DNA of 15,800 nucleotides. It comes from Trueperaceae bacterium. GTDB taxonomy: Bacteria; Deinococcota; Deinococci; Deinococcales; Trueperaceae. Where the stretch lies: contig SKMG01000321.1 in assembly GCA_007121175.1 (NCBI GenBank), positions 1 to 15,800 on the forward strand. Reading direction: 5' to 3'. This document shows positions 1 through 6,069 of this stretch, in pieces. The translations under genes and the position numbers were made by a program. How positions within the stretch are numbered: position 1 is the stretch's first letter; every line of letters starts with the position of its first letter. Under the pieces are notes generated by a model that saw nothing but the letters and a program-made list of their open reading frames with translations, made no database searches and had not been told where the DNA came from.

Positions 1-425
1 GCGATCATGCGCACGAGCGCTCGACCGCCCCACCGCTCGGGCTCGGGCAGCGCCACGTGAACGCGGATGTCGAAGGCGTACGCCAGGTGGCTGCCGCTCG
101 GCGCAGGGCTGACGACCGCAGCGCCCGAGACCTGCGCCCAGCCGGGACCCGGCGGATCGAGCGGCAGCCCCTCGAGCCGAGCGCCGGTGGGCGTCAGGTG
201 CAAGCGCGAGCGGAACGGCAGATCGCGCTGACCGAACAAGGCGGCGTTGACGGGCAGCGTGGCGGTCACGGTTCCCGCTTCCGACCCCCGCGGCGGCTCG
301 ACCGTCAGGTCGCGCAGGAAGTGCGCCTGGGCGAGGCTGCCGGGCACGTCGCGCACGAACGCCAGCGCCTCGACGCGCGGCAATCCGACCTCGAGCTCGA
401 AGCGCACCACGTGGTCGAAGGTCAC
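1..425 (-). CDS. DUF3809-like protein (partial, 3' end off the window)
   Basis: The frame is open from a GTG at 425-423 to the left edge, about 141 residues with no stop. The GTG overlaps the TGA of the preceding gene (GTGA, 4 bp), so the two are probably translationally coupled. Near the N terminus are LAFVRDVPGSLAQAHFLRDL and later GQRDLPFRSRLHLTPTGARL, a pattern I associate from memory with DUF3809, a family of unknown function in Deinococcus. There is no signal peptide, transmembrane segment or catalytic motif in the visible part. The function is unknown. I am fairly sure the gene is real, because the frame is open, coupled and has biased codon use; I am less sure of the family name, which rests on recall. 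Confidence 0.72.
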   Translation of the reverse strand, partial: MTFDHVVRFELEVGLPRVEALAFVRDVPGSLAQAHFLRDLTVEPPRGSEAGTVTATLPVNAALFGQRDLPFRSRLHLTPTGARLEGLPLDPPGPGWAQVSGAAVVSPAPSGSHLAYAFDIRVHVALPEPERWGGRALVRMI

Positions 426-766
426 GAGCGGGCGGCCCCCTTCGGCCCGACCCACTCGACCGAAACGTCGCCGCTCTGCAGCGCGACCTCGACCTCCAGG
501 TCGCTCGCCGGTCGCAACCGCGGCAGGTCGGCGAACAGCGGGGCGGCGCTGGCGAAGCCCACCCGGACGGTCAGCGGTCCGTCGTCGTAAGCGCGGCCGA
601 TGCGCCACAGCAGCGAACTCGCCAGCGCATCGACCTGCTCCGCGCTCGGCGCGACCTCGCCAGCGTTGGGGATCGCCTCGGTCGGCACGACGTCCTGGTA
701 GGGCGACGGCACCTCCGCGGAGTCCTCAGACCGTGGCTGGGAGAGACGCTCTCGCTCGTCCGGCAT
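422..766 (-). CDS. DUF3248-like small protein
   Basis: This 114-residue cytosolic-looking protein has an acidic, low-complexity N terminus (residues 1-45) and a compact C-terminal part with LLWRIGRAYDD (52-62), VRVGFASAAPLFADLPRLRP (68-87) and SVEWVG (102-107). The second half resembles DUF3248, a small family of unknown function that I recall from Thermus and Deinococcus. The ATG at 766-764 is chosen because a TAGGCT hexamer lies exactly 6 nt upstream, which predicts a leaderless mRNA. Its stop overlaps the GTG of the DUF3809-like gene by 4 bp. It is divergent from the DUF368 gene, with 65 bp between starts. The family assignment is from memory; the coding call is firm. Confidence 0.78.
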   Translation of the reverse strand: MPDERERLSQPRSEDSAEVPSPYQDVVPTEAIPNAGEVAPSAEQVDALASSLLWRIGRAYDDGPLTVRVGFASAAPLFADLPRLRPASDLEVEVALQSGDVSVEWVGPKGAARS

Positions 767-772
767 GCCGTC

Positions 773-778
773 AGCCTA
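773..778 (-). promoter_or_regulatory. -10 element TAGGCT, leaderless promoter of the DUF3248-like gene
   Basis: On the minus strand TAGGCT is followed by 6 nt (gacggc) and then the ATG, so transcription would start at or next to the A of the start codon. No convincing -35 box is visible; the place where one is expected coincides with the GCACGTGC palindrome at 796-803. Part of a set of similarly placed hexamers in this window. Confidence 0.55.
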
Positions 779-795
779 CCGCACGGGGGTGCCGG

Positions 796-819
796 GCACG
801 TGCTGCGTCCCGCACGTGC
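796..819. promoter_or_regulatory. Paired GCACGTGC palindromes, possible operator
   Basis: Two identical perfect 8-bp palindromes GCACGTGC occur at 796-803 and 812-819, 16 bp apart and both followed by T. A looser version, GCAC-GGGG-GTGC, lies at 781-792. The first site covers the -35 position of both divergent promoters; the second directly precedes the TAGCTT -10 of the DUF368 gene. This is where a dimeric regulator would act on both genes. No regulator is identified, and GC-rich palindromes can arise by chance. Confidence 0.35.
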
Positions 820-825
820 TAGCTT
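820..825 (+). promoter_or_regulatory. Extended -10 element (TGC)TAGCTT of the DUF368 gene
   Basis: TGC precedes TAGCTT, giving an extended -10. Six nucleotides separate the hexamer from the GTG at 832, so the predicted transcript begins at the start codon itself. No TTGACA-like box is seen upstream. Confidence 0.55.
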
Positions 826-831
826 GACGCG

Positions 832-1725
832 GTGCAGAATCTGACCTGGTGGTCGCTCGTGCTCCGCGGCTTCGTGATGGGGGCGGCCGACGTGGTACCC
901 GGCGTCTCGGGAGGCACGATGGCGTTGGTGCTGGGTGTCTATGAACGCCTCATCGCCGCGCTGCGTGCGGTCACCTCGCTCACACCCTGGCGTGCCCTGC
1001 TGCTGCGCGACCTGCGCTCGGCCTGGCACGCGGCGCACGCGCCTTTCCTCGCGCCCTTGGTCCTCGGGATCGCGACCGCCGTGCTCGCCTTGGCGCGCGT
1101 GATGGAACGGGCGCTGGTGGTGTATCACGTACCGCTCCATGCCGCATTCTTCGGGCTGATCCTGGCCGCGGCAGTCCTCGTCGCGCGACGCGTCGGCCGC
1201 TGGCATCCTGCAGCGCTCCTGGCGCTGACCGTGACGCTGGCCATCACCACGCTCCTCTTGGGGGGCTCACCGCAAGCGACTCCCGACACTGCCCTCTCCC
1301 TGTTCGTCGCAGGAGCGGTCGGCATCACCGCGCTGGTGCTGCCGGGCATCTCAGGGGCCTTCATCCTGGTGCTGCTCGGCCAGTACGCGCGAGTGATCGG
1401 CGCGATCGCCGCGCTCGATCTCGTGACGCTGGTGCCGTTCGCGATGGGTGCGCTGGTGGGCCTCGCTACTACGGCGAGAGCGCTCGACTGGCTGCTGCGC
1501 CGGGCGCGCTCGGTGACGATGGCCGCGTTGCTCGGCGTGATGATCGCCAGCGTGCGACGGGTGTGGCCCTGGACGGAGGTCGGCGACCCCAGCGGCGGAC
1601 TGGCGTGGCCGGTGGGCGCCTGGGGCGATGAAGGCTGGCTGCTGGCGCTGGCCGCGGCGTCCATCGCGTTCACCACGGTGCTCTGGTTCGAGCACCGCTG
1701 GGGCCGAACCGACGCCCGCACCTGA
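832..1725 (+). CDS. DUF368 family polyprenyl-phosphate transporter
   Basis: This 297-residue polytopic membrane protein belongs to DUF368, whose characterised member PopT recycles undecaprenyl phosphate across the inner membrane for peptidoglycan and other envelope polymers. Two related motifs support this: PGVSGGT (23-29) near the N terminus and PGISGAF (171-177) in the second half, each followed by a hydrophobic stretch ending in a Y-(E/A)-R turn (YERLI, YARVI). This is the internal duplication expected of a two-repeat transporter. Hydrophobic segments lie around 70-90, 103-119, 127-144, 155-184, 197-213 and 266-284. The start is GTG, picked by the -10 element 6 nt upstream and the family's usual N terminus (W-x-x-x-x-x-GFVMGAAD). 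The gene is monocistronic, with 152 bp before htrA. Family confidence is high; the substrate is inferred from characterised relatives. Confidence 0.93.
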   Translation: MQNLTWWSLVLRGFVMGAADVVPGVSGGTMALVLGVYERLIAALRAVTSLTPWRALLLRDLRSAWHAAHAPFLAPLVLGIATAVLALARVMERALVVYHVPLHAAFFGLILAAAVLVARRVGRWHPAALLALTVTLAITTLLLGGSPQATPDTALSLFVAGAVGITALVLPGISGAFILVLLGQYARVIGAIAALDLVTLVPFAMGALVGLATTARALDWLLRRARSVTMAALLGVMIASVRRVWPWTEVGDPSGGLAWPVGAWGDEGWLLALAAASIAFTTVLWFEHRWGRTDART

Positions 1726-1774
1726 TTCTCATCGGCATCATGTCGAAGCGACCGAGTTGTCATCGACAGGCCGC

Positions 1775-1780
1775 TACCAT
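1775..1780 (+). promoter_or_regulatory. Possible -10 element TACCAT of htrA
   Basis: TACCAT is the best TAnnnT candidate upstream of htrA. It would start transcription near 1787 and leave a leader of about 90 nt. TTGTCA at 1757-1762 resembles a -35 box, but the 12-bp spacing is too short. This is a weak call. Confidence 0.25.
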
Positions 1781-1794
1781 CAGCATCTGAGGGT

Positions 1795-1848
1795 GGGCGC
1801 GTTCGTGCGCCCGCGCGCCGGCTCCTGCCGGTCGCTGGGGCCGGCGAC
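1795..1848 (+). other. Hairpin-rich leader of htrA
   Basis: GGGCGC (1795-1800) pairs with GCGCCC (1807-1812) around a loop containing TTCG. GTCGC (1831-1835) pairs with GCGAC (1844-1848). No T-tract follows either stem, so they do not look like a classical terminator of the DUF368 gene. They could be secondary structure in the htrA leader, or a U-less terminator. Function unknown. Confidence 0.3.
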
Positions 1849-1868
1849 ACCGTGATCCGGCCGCCGTT

Positions 1869-1873
1869 GGAGG
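1869..1873 (+). promoter_or_regulatory. Shine-Dalgarno GGAGG of htrA
   Basis: GGAGG lies 4 nt before the ATG at 1878 and fixes this start. It fits a transcript with a real 5' leader, unlike the leaderless genes around it. Confidence 0.7.
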
Positions 1874-1877
1874 CATC

Positions 1878-3236
1878 ATGTCGAATGTCAGAGTCGCTAC
1901 CGCCCAGAGGCTGCAGCTGCTCGCTGTGCTCGCGCTGGCCCTGGCCCTACTGCTGCTGGGGTCGCCGTCTGCGCTGGGTCAGGAGGCGCGTGCAGACGAG
2001 CTCGACGAGACGGCCGCTCTGCTGGAGGACGAACGCAACACCATCGAGATCGTCGAGCGATACGGCAACAGCGTCGTGGCGGTCAACGTCACCGTGCTCG
2101 GCGAGGCGGTCGATCCGTTCGCGCCGTTCCGAGACAGACTGCCGCCGGAGTTCCGCGAGTTCTTCCGCATGCCGCAGCAGCCCGATACGCCGCCGATGCG
2201 GCAGGGTTCGGGCTCGGGCTTCGTCTTCGGCAACGAGCGACACCTCGTGACCAACTACCACGTCGTGCAGGCCGCGCTCGAGCCGGGCAGTGTCGACCTG
2301 CGAGAGGGCGCCTCCATCGAGGTCGTCTTCCCCGACCACCAGGAGCCGGTCGGGGTGCGGGTGCTCGGGGCGAATCCGGACTTCGACGTTGCGTTGCTCG
2401 AGGCGCTCGATGCCGACGAGATGCCCGACGTCGCAGCGCTCGAACTCACCGAAGAGCTCGCGCGCGTAGGCCAGAAGGTCATCGCCATCGGTAACCCGTT
2501 CGGCCTGGCATCGACCGTGACCACCGGTATCGTCTCGGCGGTCGGGCGCAACTTCGAGTCCGTCGGCCGCATCGAGATCCAGATGATCCAGACCGACGCC
2601 GCGATCAACCCGGGCAACTCGGGCGGTCCGCTGCTCGACTCGCGCGGTCGGCTGATCGGCATCAACACCGCCATCATCCCGGGCGTCGGGATCGACGGGC
2701 GCCGCGGCAACATCGGCATCGGCTTCGCCGTGCCCTCCGAGCTGCTCGCCCAGAGCCTGCCGGCGCTGCAAGCGGGCGGCCTCAGCGGCATCGCCGCAGC
2801 CGCGCTCGATCCCACGCGGCCGCGGCTCGGCGTCGCCATCATGGCGCTCGACACGGTCCCGGCTCAGGTTCGCGACACGCTCGAGCTGCCCGCGCGCGGC
2901 CTCGTCATCACCGGCGTCGATCCCGAGGGAGCCGCCGCCGAGGCCGGCATCCGGGGCCCGACCTACGTCGCCACGGTCAACGGGATCGAGTTCCCGGCCG
3001 GGGGCGACATCGTGCTCGCCGCTGACGGCGAGGAGGTCGAGCGGGCGGAGGATCTGCAGCGGATCGTGTTCGGCAAGGAAGAGGGCGATGTGGTGACGCT
3101 GGAACTCTGGCGCGCCGGCGAGGTCCGGGAGGTCGACGTCACGCTGCGCGTGCCCGGCGCACCTACGGACGACGAGGCGGACCAGGAGGACCAGGAGGAC
3201 CAGGAGGCGGACGAGGAGCAGCCAGCCGAGGAGTGA
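1878..3236 (+). CDS. HtrA/Deg family serine protease with one PDZ domain
   Basis: This is a 452-residue exported trypsin-like protease that degrades or refolds damaged envelope proteins. Residues 12-34 form a signal peptide or membrane anchor, with possible cleavage after SALG-Q; no lipobox is seen. The catalytic triad is visible: His128 in TNYHVV, Asp170 in NPDFDVALL and Ser248 in NPGNSGGP. One PDZ domain spans about 315-425. It contains GLVITGVDPEGAAAEAGIRG (341-360) and PAGGDIVLAADGEEV, an arrangement I recall from other Deg proteins. A strongly acidic tail (about 430-452) includes three tandem DQE units. The start is the ATG after GGAGG. The gene opens a plus-strand block of envelope genes. 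The Deg family is certain, but which paralogue (DegP/Q/S type) cannot be told; one PDZ rather than two argues against DegP proper. Confidence 0.95.
   Translation: MSNVRVATAQRLQLLAVLALALALLLLGSPSALGQEARADELDETAALLEDERNTIEIVERYGNSVVAVNVTVLGEAVDPFAPFRDRLPPEFREFFRMPQQPDTPPMRQGSGSGFVFGNERHLVTNYHVVQAALEPGSVDLREGASIEVVFPDHQEPVGVRVLGANPDFDVALLEALDADEMPDVAALELTEELARVGQKVIAIGNPFGLASTVTTGIVSAVGRNFESVGRIEIQMIQTDAAINPGNSGGPLLDSRGRLIGINTAIIPGVGIDGRRGNIGIGFAVPSELLAQSLPALQAGGLSGIAAAALDPTRPRLGVAIMALDTVPAQVRDTLELPARGLVITGVDPEGAAAEAGIRGPTYVATVNGIEFPAGGDIVLAADGEEVERAEDLQRIVFGKEEGDVVTLELWRAGEVREVDVTLRVPGAPTDDEADQEDQEDQEADEEQPAEE
3180..3206 (+). repeat. Three perfect tandem copies of GACCAGGAG
   Basis: A 9-bp unit is repeated three times without change and encodes D-Q-E in the acidic C-terminal tail of HtrA. 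A diverged GAC-GAG-GCG unit flanks it on each side. Such in-frame repeats can change copy number by slippage without breaking the frame. Confidence 0.85.
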
Positions 3237-3421
3237 GGTCAGTCGGCCGGGCGCCGGCCTGCAGCGCACGGGGCGCCGGCGCTGCTAGACTCACGCCGGT
3301 GCCCACTCTCGCCTTGCCATCACGCCAGCCACCGCGCCCCGTCGGGCGCGCTCCCGGGCTGAGGGGCGCCGGCGCTCGCTGGACGCTACGCGCTGGTGGG
3401 CGCGAGCGGAGGCCGGCATGA
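3233..3421 (+). CDS. Possible small ORF between htrA and the patatin gene (40 or 62 residues)
   Basis: A GTG at 3233 overlaps the htrA stop (GTGA) and the frame ends in a TGA that overlaps the ATG of the patatin gene (ATGA), giving 62 codons linked at both ends. A second in-frame GTG at 3299 lies 7 nt after an extended -10 (TGCTAGACT), so a 40-codon leaderless version is also possible. The peptide is rich in Arg, Pro, Gly and Ala, with no recognisable domain and weaker third-position G/C bias than the neighbours. It could be a leader peptide coupling translation to the patatin gene, or a chance open frame in GC-rich DNA. I do not recognise it. Confidence 0.3.
   Translation: MRSVGRAPACSARGAGAARLTPVPTLALPSRQPPRPVGRAPGLRGAGARWTLRAGGRERRPA
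3245..3285 (+). terminator. GC-rich hairpins downstream of htrA
   Basis: GGCCGG (3245-3250) and CCGGCC (3254-3259) form a stem with a 3-nt loop. GCAGCGC (3261-3267) pairs with GCGCTGC (3279-3285). There is no T-tract, so termination is uncertain. They lie just before the next predicted -10 element, which is consistent with a transcript boundary. Confidence 0.3.
3270..3283 (+). repeat. 14-bp direct repeat GGGGCGCCGGCGCT, copy 1
   Basis: An identical 14-mer occurs at 3363-3376, 93 bp downstream. The core GCGCCGGCGC is a palindrome. The two copies bracket the start of the leaderless small ORF. Confidence 0.7.
3286..3291 (+). promoter_or_regulatory. Extended -10 element (TGC)TAGACT upstream of the patatin gene
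   Basis: TAGACT preceded by TGC matches the element in front of the 6-phosphogluconolactonase gene. It lies 7 nt before the GTG at 3299, the start of the 40-codon ORF. If that ORF is not translated, this promoter would give the patatin gene a leader of about 120 nt. Confidence 0.5.
3363..3376 (+). repeat. 14-bp direct repeat GGGGCGCCGGCGCT, copy 2
   Basis: This is the second perfect copy of the 14-mer at 3270-3283. It falls inside the possible small ORF and about 40 bp before the patatin start. Confidence 0.7.
3408..3412 (+). promoter_or_regulatory. Shine-Dalgarno GGAGG of the patatin gene
   Basis: GGAGG with a 5-nt spacer precedes the ATG at 3418 and sets the start of the patatin-like protein. 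Confidence 0.65.
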
Positions 3422-4323
3422 GCGCGCGCTTCTCACCGACGGCGGCCGACTCCCCGCCCGTCGTCGGCATGGTGCTCTCCGGCGGCGGCGCTCGAGGCTT
3501 CGCGCACATCGGCACGCTGCGCGCTCTCGAGCGCCGCAACCTGCCGGTGCAGGTGTGGGCGGGCACGTCGATCGGCGCGATCATCGGAGCTCTGTGCGCC
3601 GCCGGCTACCGGGCCGGCGACGTGCTGGAACTGGCGCGCTCGATCTCATGGCGTGACGTGTTCGACCTCTCGCTCCGGGCAGGCATGATCAAAGGCGAGA
3701 AGCTGCACGCACTGCTCGCCCAGCACCTACCTGAGCGCTTCGAAGACCTCGGGCAGCGTCTGGCGGTCACCTGCACCGACATCGAATCCGGCGAGGAGGT
3801 CGTGCTCGTGAGCGGCGACCTCATCACCGCCGTACGGGCCTCGGCCTGCTTCCCCGGGGCCTTCGAGCCGGTCACCCATCTCGGCCGCACGCTCGCCGAC
3901 GGCGGCATCTGCAACAACCTGCCGGTCGACGCCCTGGCGACGCTCAACGCAGACGTGACGCTCGCCTCCGACGTCACGCCCCCGCGCCGTGCGAGCTACC
4001 AAGGCGTCGCCGGCGATACGCGGCCCTGGTGGGAACGCGTCGTGGCGACGGTCACGCTCGAACAACGCACGCCGATGGCGGCCGTGATGCTGCGCTCGAC
4101 CGACATCATGATGCGGCTACTCACCGATGCCCAGTACGTCCATCATCCCGCCGACCTGCGCATCGCCCACGAACTGCCGACGGTCCGAGTGGAGTCGTTC
4201 TGGGAGCTCGAAGCGATCGTAGCTGCCGGCGAGGTCGAGGCCGAGCGCGTCTTGGACGCCAACGCCGCCTGGCTCGAGCGTCTGACCCGGCGCAAGGAAA
4301 CGCACCGCGGGGCGGTACACTGA
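3418..4323 (+). CDS. Patatin-like phospholipase (RssA/NTE type)
   Basis: This 301-residue protein is a patatin-fold lipid acyl hydrolase, which uses a Ser-Asp dyad to cleave acyl esters. The motifs are clear: oxyanion-hole GGGARG (22-27), nucleophile GTSIG with Ser51, and the partner Asp161 in DGG of ADGGICNNLPVDAL. It has no signal peptide, so it probably acts in the cytosol or on the inner membrane face, as RssA-like proteins do. The C-terminal third (about 200-301) has no recognised motif. The ATG at 3418 follows GGAGG and overlaps the stop of the possible small ORF. A signal peptidase gene starts 5 nt after its stop. Enzyme class is secure; the natural substrate is unknown. Confidence 0.92.
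   Translation: MSARFSPTAADSPPVVGMVLSGGGARGFAHIGTLRALERRNLPVQVWAGTSIGAIIGALCAAGYRAGDVLELARSISWRDVFDLSLRAGMIKGEKLHALLAQHLPERFEDLGQRLAVTCTDIESGEEVVLVSGDLITAVRASACFPGAFEPVTHLGRTLADGGICNNLPVDALATLNADVTLASDVTPPRRASYQGVAGDTRPWWERVVATVTLEQRTPMAAVMLRSTDIMMRLLTDAQYVHHPADLRIAHELPTVRVESFWELEAIVAAGEVEAERVLDANAAWLERLTRRKETHRGAVH
4316..4321 (+). promoter_or_regulatory. -10 element TACACT inside the end of the patatin gene
   Basis: TACACT overlaps the patatin TGA and lies 7 nt before the ATG at 4329. It could start a separate leaderless transcript for the first signal peptidase. There is no TGn extension and no visible -35. Confidence 0.45.
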
Positions 4324-4328
4324 CGCTC

Positions 4329-5294
4329 ATGCCCGCATCCAGCTCGCGCAGCGCCACACGTCCTCGAGCCGCACCGACCGAGGGCACACGCGGTGACCGG
4401 TTCTGGCGTGAGGTGCGCGGCTACGCCGAGGCGCTGGTCATCGCCTACCTGGTGGTGACCTTCGTCTTCAACACGGTCGGCGTGGTGGGATCCTCGATGC
4501 GCCCCAACCTCGACGGCGGCGTGGGCTCGAGCAACGTACTGCAGTCGCTGCTCACCGGCGACCGCGTGTTCATCCCCAAGTACGAGACCTGGCTGCGGCG
4601 CATGGGCGTGCTGCCCGGCTACGAGCGCGGCGACATCATCGTCGTCCGCGATCCGGCCAACTCACCGACCGCCATCGAGACCGGCAGTCGGCCGTTCTTC
4701 ATCAAGCGAGTGATCGCCGTGCCAGGCGACCGCCTGCGGATCGAGGCGGGTCAGGTCATCGTCAACGACCACCCGGTCGAGCAGAGCTTCATCACCGAGA
4801 CCGGCGAGATCGACCCGGATCCGCAGTACTTCCCGCTGATCACGCAGCGCGGAGGGACGGTCGAGGGGCTGGTCGTCCGGTTCGGCGTCACGCCGCGAGG
4901 CACGGCCTTCCCCGACCTGCCGCTCGCCGGCAGAGGCACCTTGCCCGCGGTCCCCGTCGCCGATCCGCGGGTGCAGCTCTACTACGGCACGACCCTCGAC
5001 GCCCTGGCGCCGCTGCCGGCCGACGCTCCGGACGGCGAACCCTTCGTCCACGACATCGTGATCCCGCCCAACCACTACTGGATCATGGGGGACAACCGCG
5101 AACGCGCGCGTGGCGGCAGCGAGGACTCACGGGTGTTCGGGCCGATCCGCGGCATCACCATCGCGGGCCGGGCCTCGGCGATCATCTGGCCGCCGCGCCG
5201 CGATGGCGATTGGAACTGGCGCAGCCTGAGCGCGCCCCCGGCCTTCCGAGAGGTACCCCAACCCAACGGAGTCAGCGCACCCAGTGGAGCGTGA
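4329..5294 (+). CDS. lepB: Type I signal peptidase, long form
   Basis: This 321-residue membrane protease removes signal peptides from exported proteins on the outer face of the cytoplasmic membrane. A single transmembrane segment spans about 34-51. The catalytic serine is Ser56 in GSSMRPNL and the general base is Lys126 in FIKRVIAVPGD. The conserved GDNRE (254-258) and SEDSRVFGPI (264-273) complete the fold. About 125 residues separate the Lys and GDN boxes, so this copy has a large insertion compared with its neighbour. I chose ATG 4329 because a -10 element lies 7 nt upstream, it follows the patatin stop by 5 nt, and the frame further upstream lies inside the patatin gene. The next gene overlaps its end by 11 bp. 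Confidence 0.93.
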   Translation: MPASSSRSATRPRAAPTEGTRGDRFWREVRGYAEALVIAYLVVTFVFNTVGVVGSSMRPNLDGGVGSSNVLQSLLTGDRVFIPKYETWLRRMGVLPGYERGDIIVVRDPANSPTAIETGSRPFFIKRVIAVPGDRLRIEAGQVIVNDHPVEQSFITETGEIDPDPQYFPLITQRGGTVEGLVVRFGVTPRGTAFPDLPLAGRGTLPAVPVADPRVQLYYGTTLDALAPLPADAPDGEPFVHDIVIPPNHYWIMGDNRERARGGSEDSRVFGPIRGITIAGRASAIIWPPRRDGDWNWRSLSAPPAFREVPQPNGVSAPSGA

Positions 5295-6069
5295 CGCGAT
5301 CCGCGCCGCGGGGCTACCCGCCGAAGCGAGCCGGTTGGCGGACGGCACGGACGCACTCACCGAGCGGTCGCTGCGGCCGGAGTCGAGCCGGCCCGCCCGC
5401 GGCAGGCCCGGTGGCTGGCTGCGTCGCTGGTCCGAGGCCCTCATCGTCGCGGTACTGCTCGTCACCTTCGTGGCGACCACCGTCGGCATCGAGGGTGCCA
5501 GCATGGCTCCGACGCTGCTCGACGGCGAGCGCGCCCTGGTGCCGCGCTTCGAGACCTGGGCCGTACGGTCGGGCCTGCAGGACTGGCAGGTGGGCGACGT
5601 CGTCTACTTCCGATCTCCCGGCGCGGCGCCGCGCACCCTGCTCGAACGGCTCACCGGCGGACCCTTCTTGATCAAGCGGGTGGTGGCCGTCGAGGGGCAG
5701 CTCGTCGAGTTGCGCCGCGGCGTGCTGATGGTCGACGGTCGCGCGGTCGAGACCACTGCCGTGTCTCCGCTCCAGGCGGCGGTCAGCGCCGGACCCACGC
5801 TGGTCCCGCAGGGCCACCTCTACGTGCTCGGCGACAACCGCTCACCGCTGGGCTCGCACGACTCGCGCGCCTTCGGGCCGGTCCCGGTAGGGAGCGTCGC
5901 CGGCAGGGCGTCGTGGGTGGTGTGGCCGCCCGTGCGGGGTGCGGACGGGAGCTGGAGCCTCAACCTGCGGCCCATCCCTCGGCTGCGCGAGCCTCCTGCG
6001 CAGCACTCCGACGAATCACACTCGGCCGGCCGCCCGGCGGCGTCAGGCGCGCCCGAGGGCGAACGCTAG
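5284..6069 (+). CDS. lepB: Type I signal peptidase, short form
   Basis: This is a second signal peptidase I, 261 residues, with one transmembrane segment at about 51-69. It has Ser73 in GASMAPTL, Lys131 in FLIKRVVAVEG, GDNRS (183-187) and HDSRAFGPV (192-200). The Lys-to-GDN distance is only about 50 residues, so it lacks the insertion of the first copy. The Arg/Ser-rich N terminus (about 1-48) is long and cytosolic. It starts at a GTG within the end of the first copy (11-bp overlap); GGAG at 5268-5271 is somewhat far, so coupling is likely. Its TAG stop shares the palindrome CTAG with the stop of the convergent HD gene. Paralogy with the first copy is clear but sequence divergence is large, so they probably process different clients. 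Confidence 0.92.
   Translation: MERDAIRAAGLPAEASRLADGTDALTERSLRPESSRPARGRPGGWLRRWSEALIVAVLLVTFVATTVGIEGASMAPTLLDGERALVPRFETWAVRSGLQDWQVGDVVYFRSPGAAPRTLLERLTGGPFLIKRVVAVEGQLVELRRGVLMVDGRAVETTAVSPLQAAVSAGPTLVPQGHLYVLGDNRSPLGSHDSRAFGPVPVGSVAGRASWVVWPPVRGADGSWSLNLRPIPRLREPPAQHSDESHSAGRPAASGAPEGER

Noticed and set aside
1947..3269. 440-codon open frame antisense to htrA
   Set aside because: Its translation is rich in Arg, Asp, Gly and His with no motif, and it mirrors the codon bias of the real protease gene. Long antisense frames are expected in such GC-rich DNA.
4029..4328. 100-codon N-terminal extension of the first signal peptidase
   Set aside because: It runs out of frame through the conserved patatin gene and reads as Arg-rich nonsense. 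ATG 4329 has a -10 element and gives a normal N terminus.
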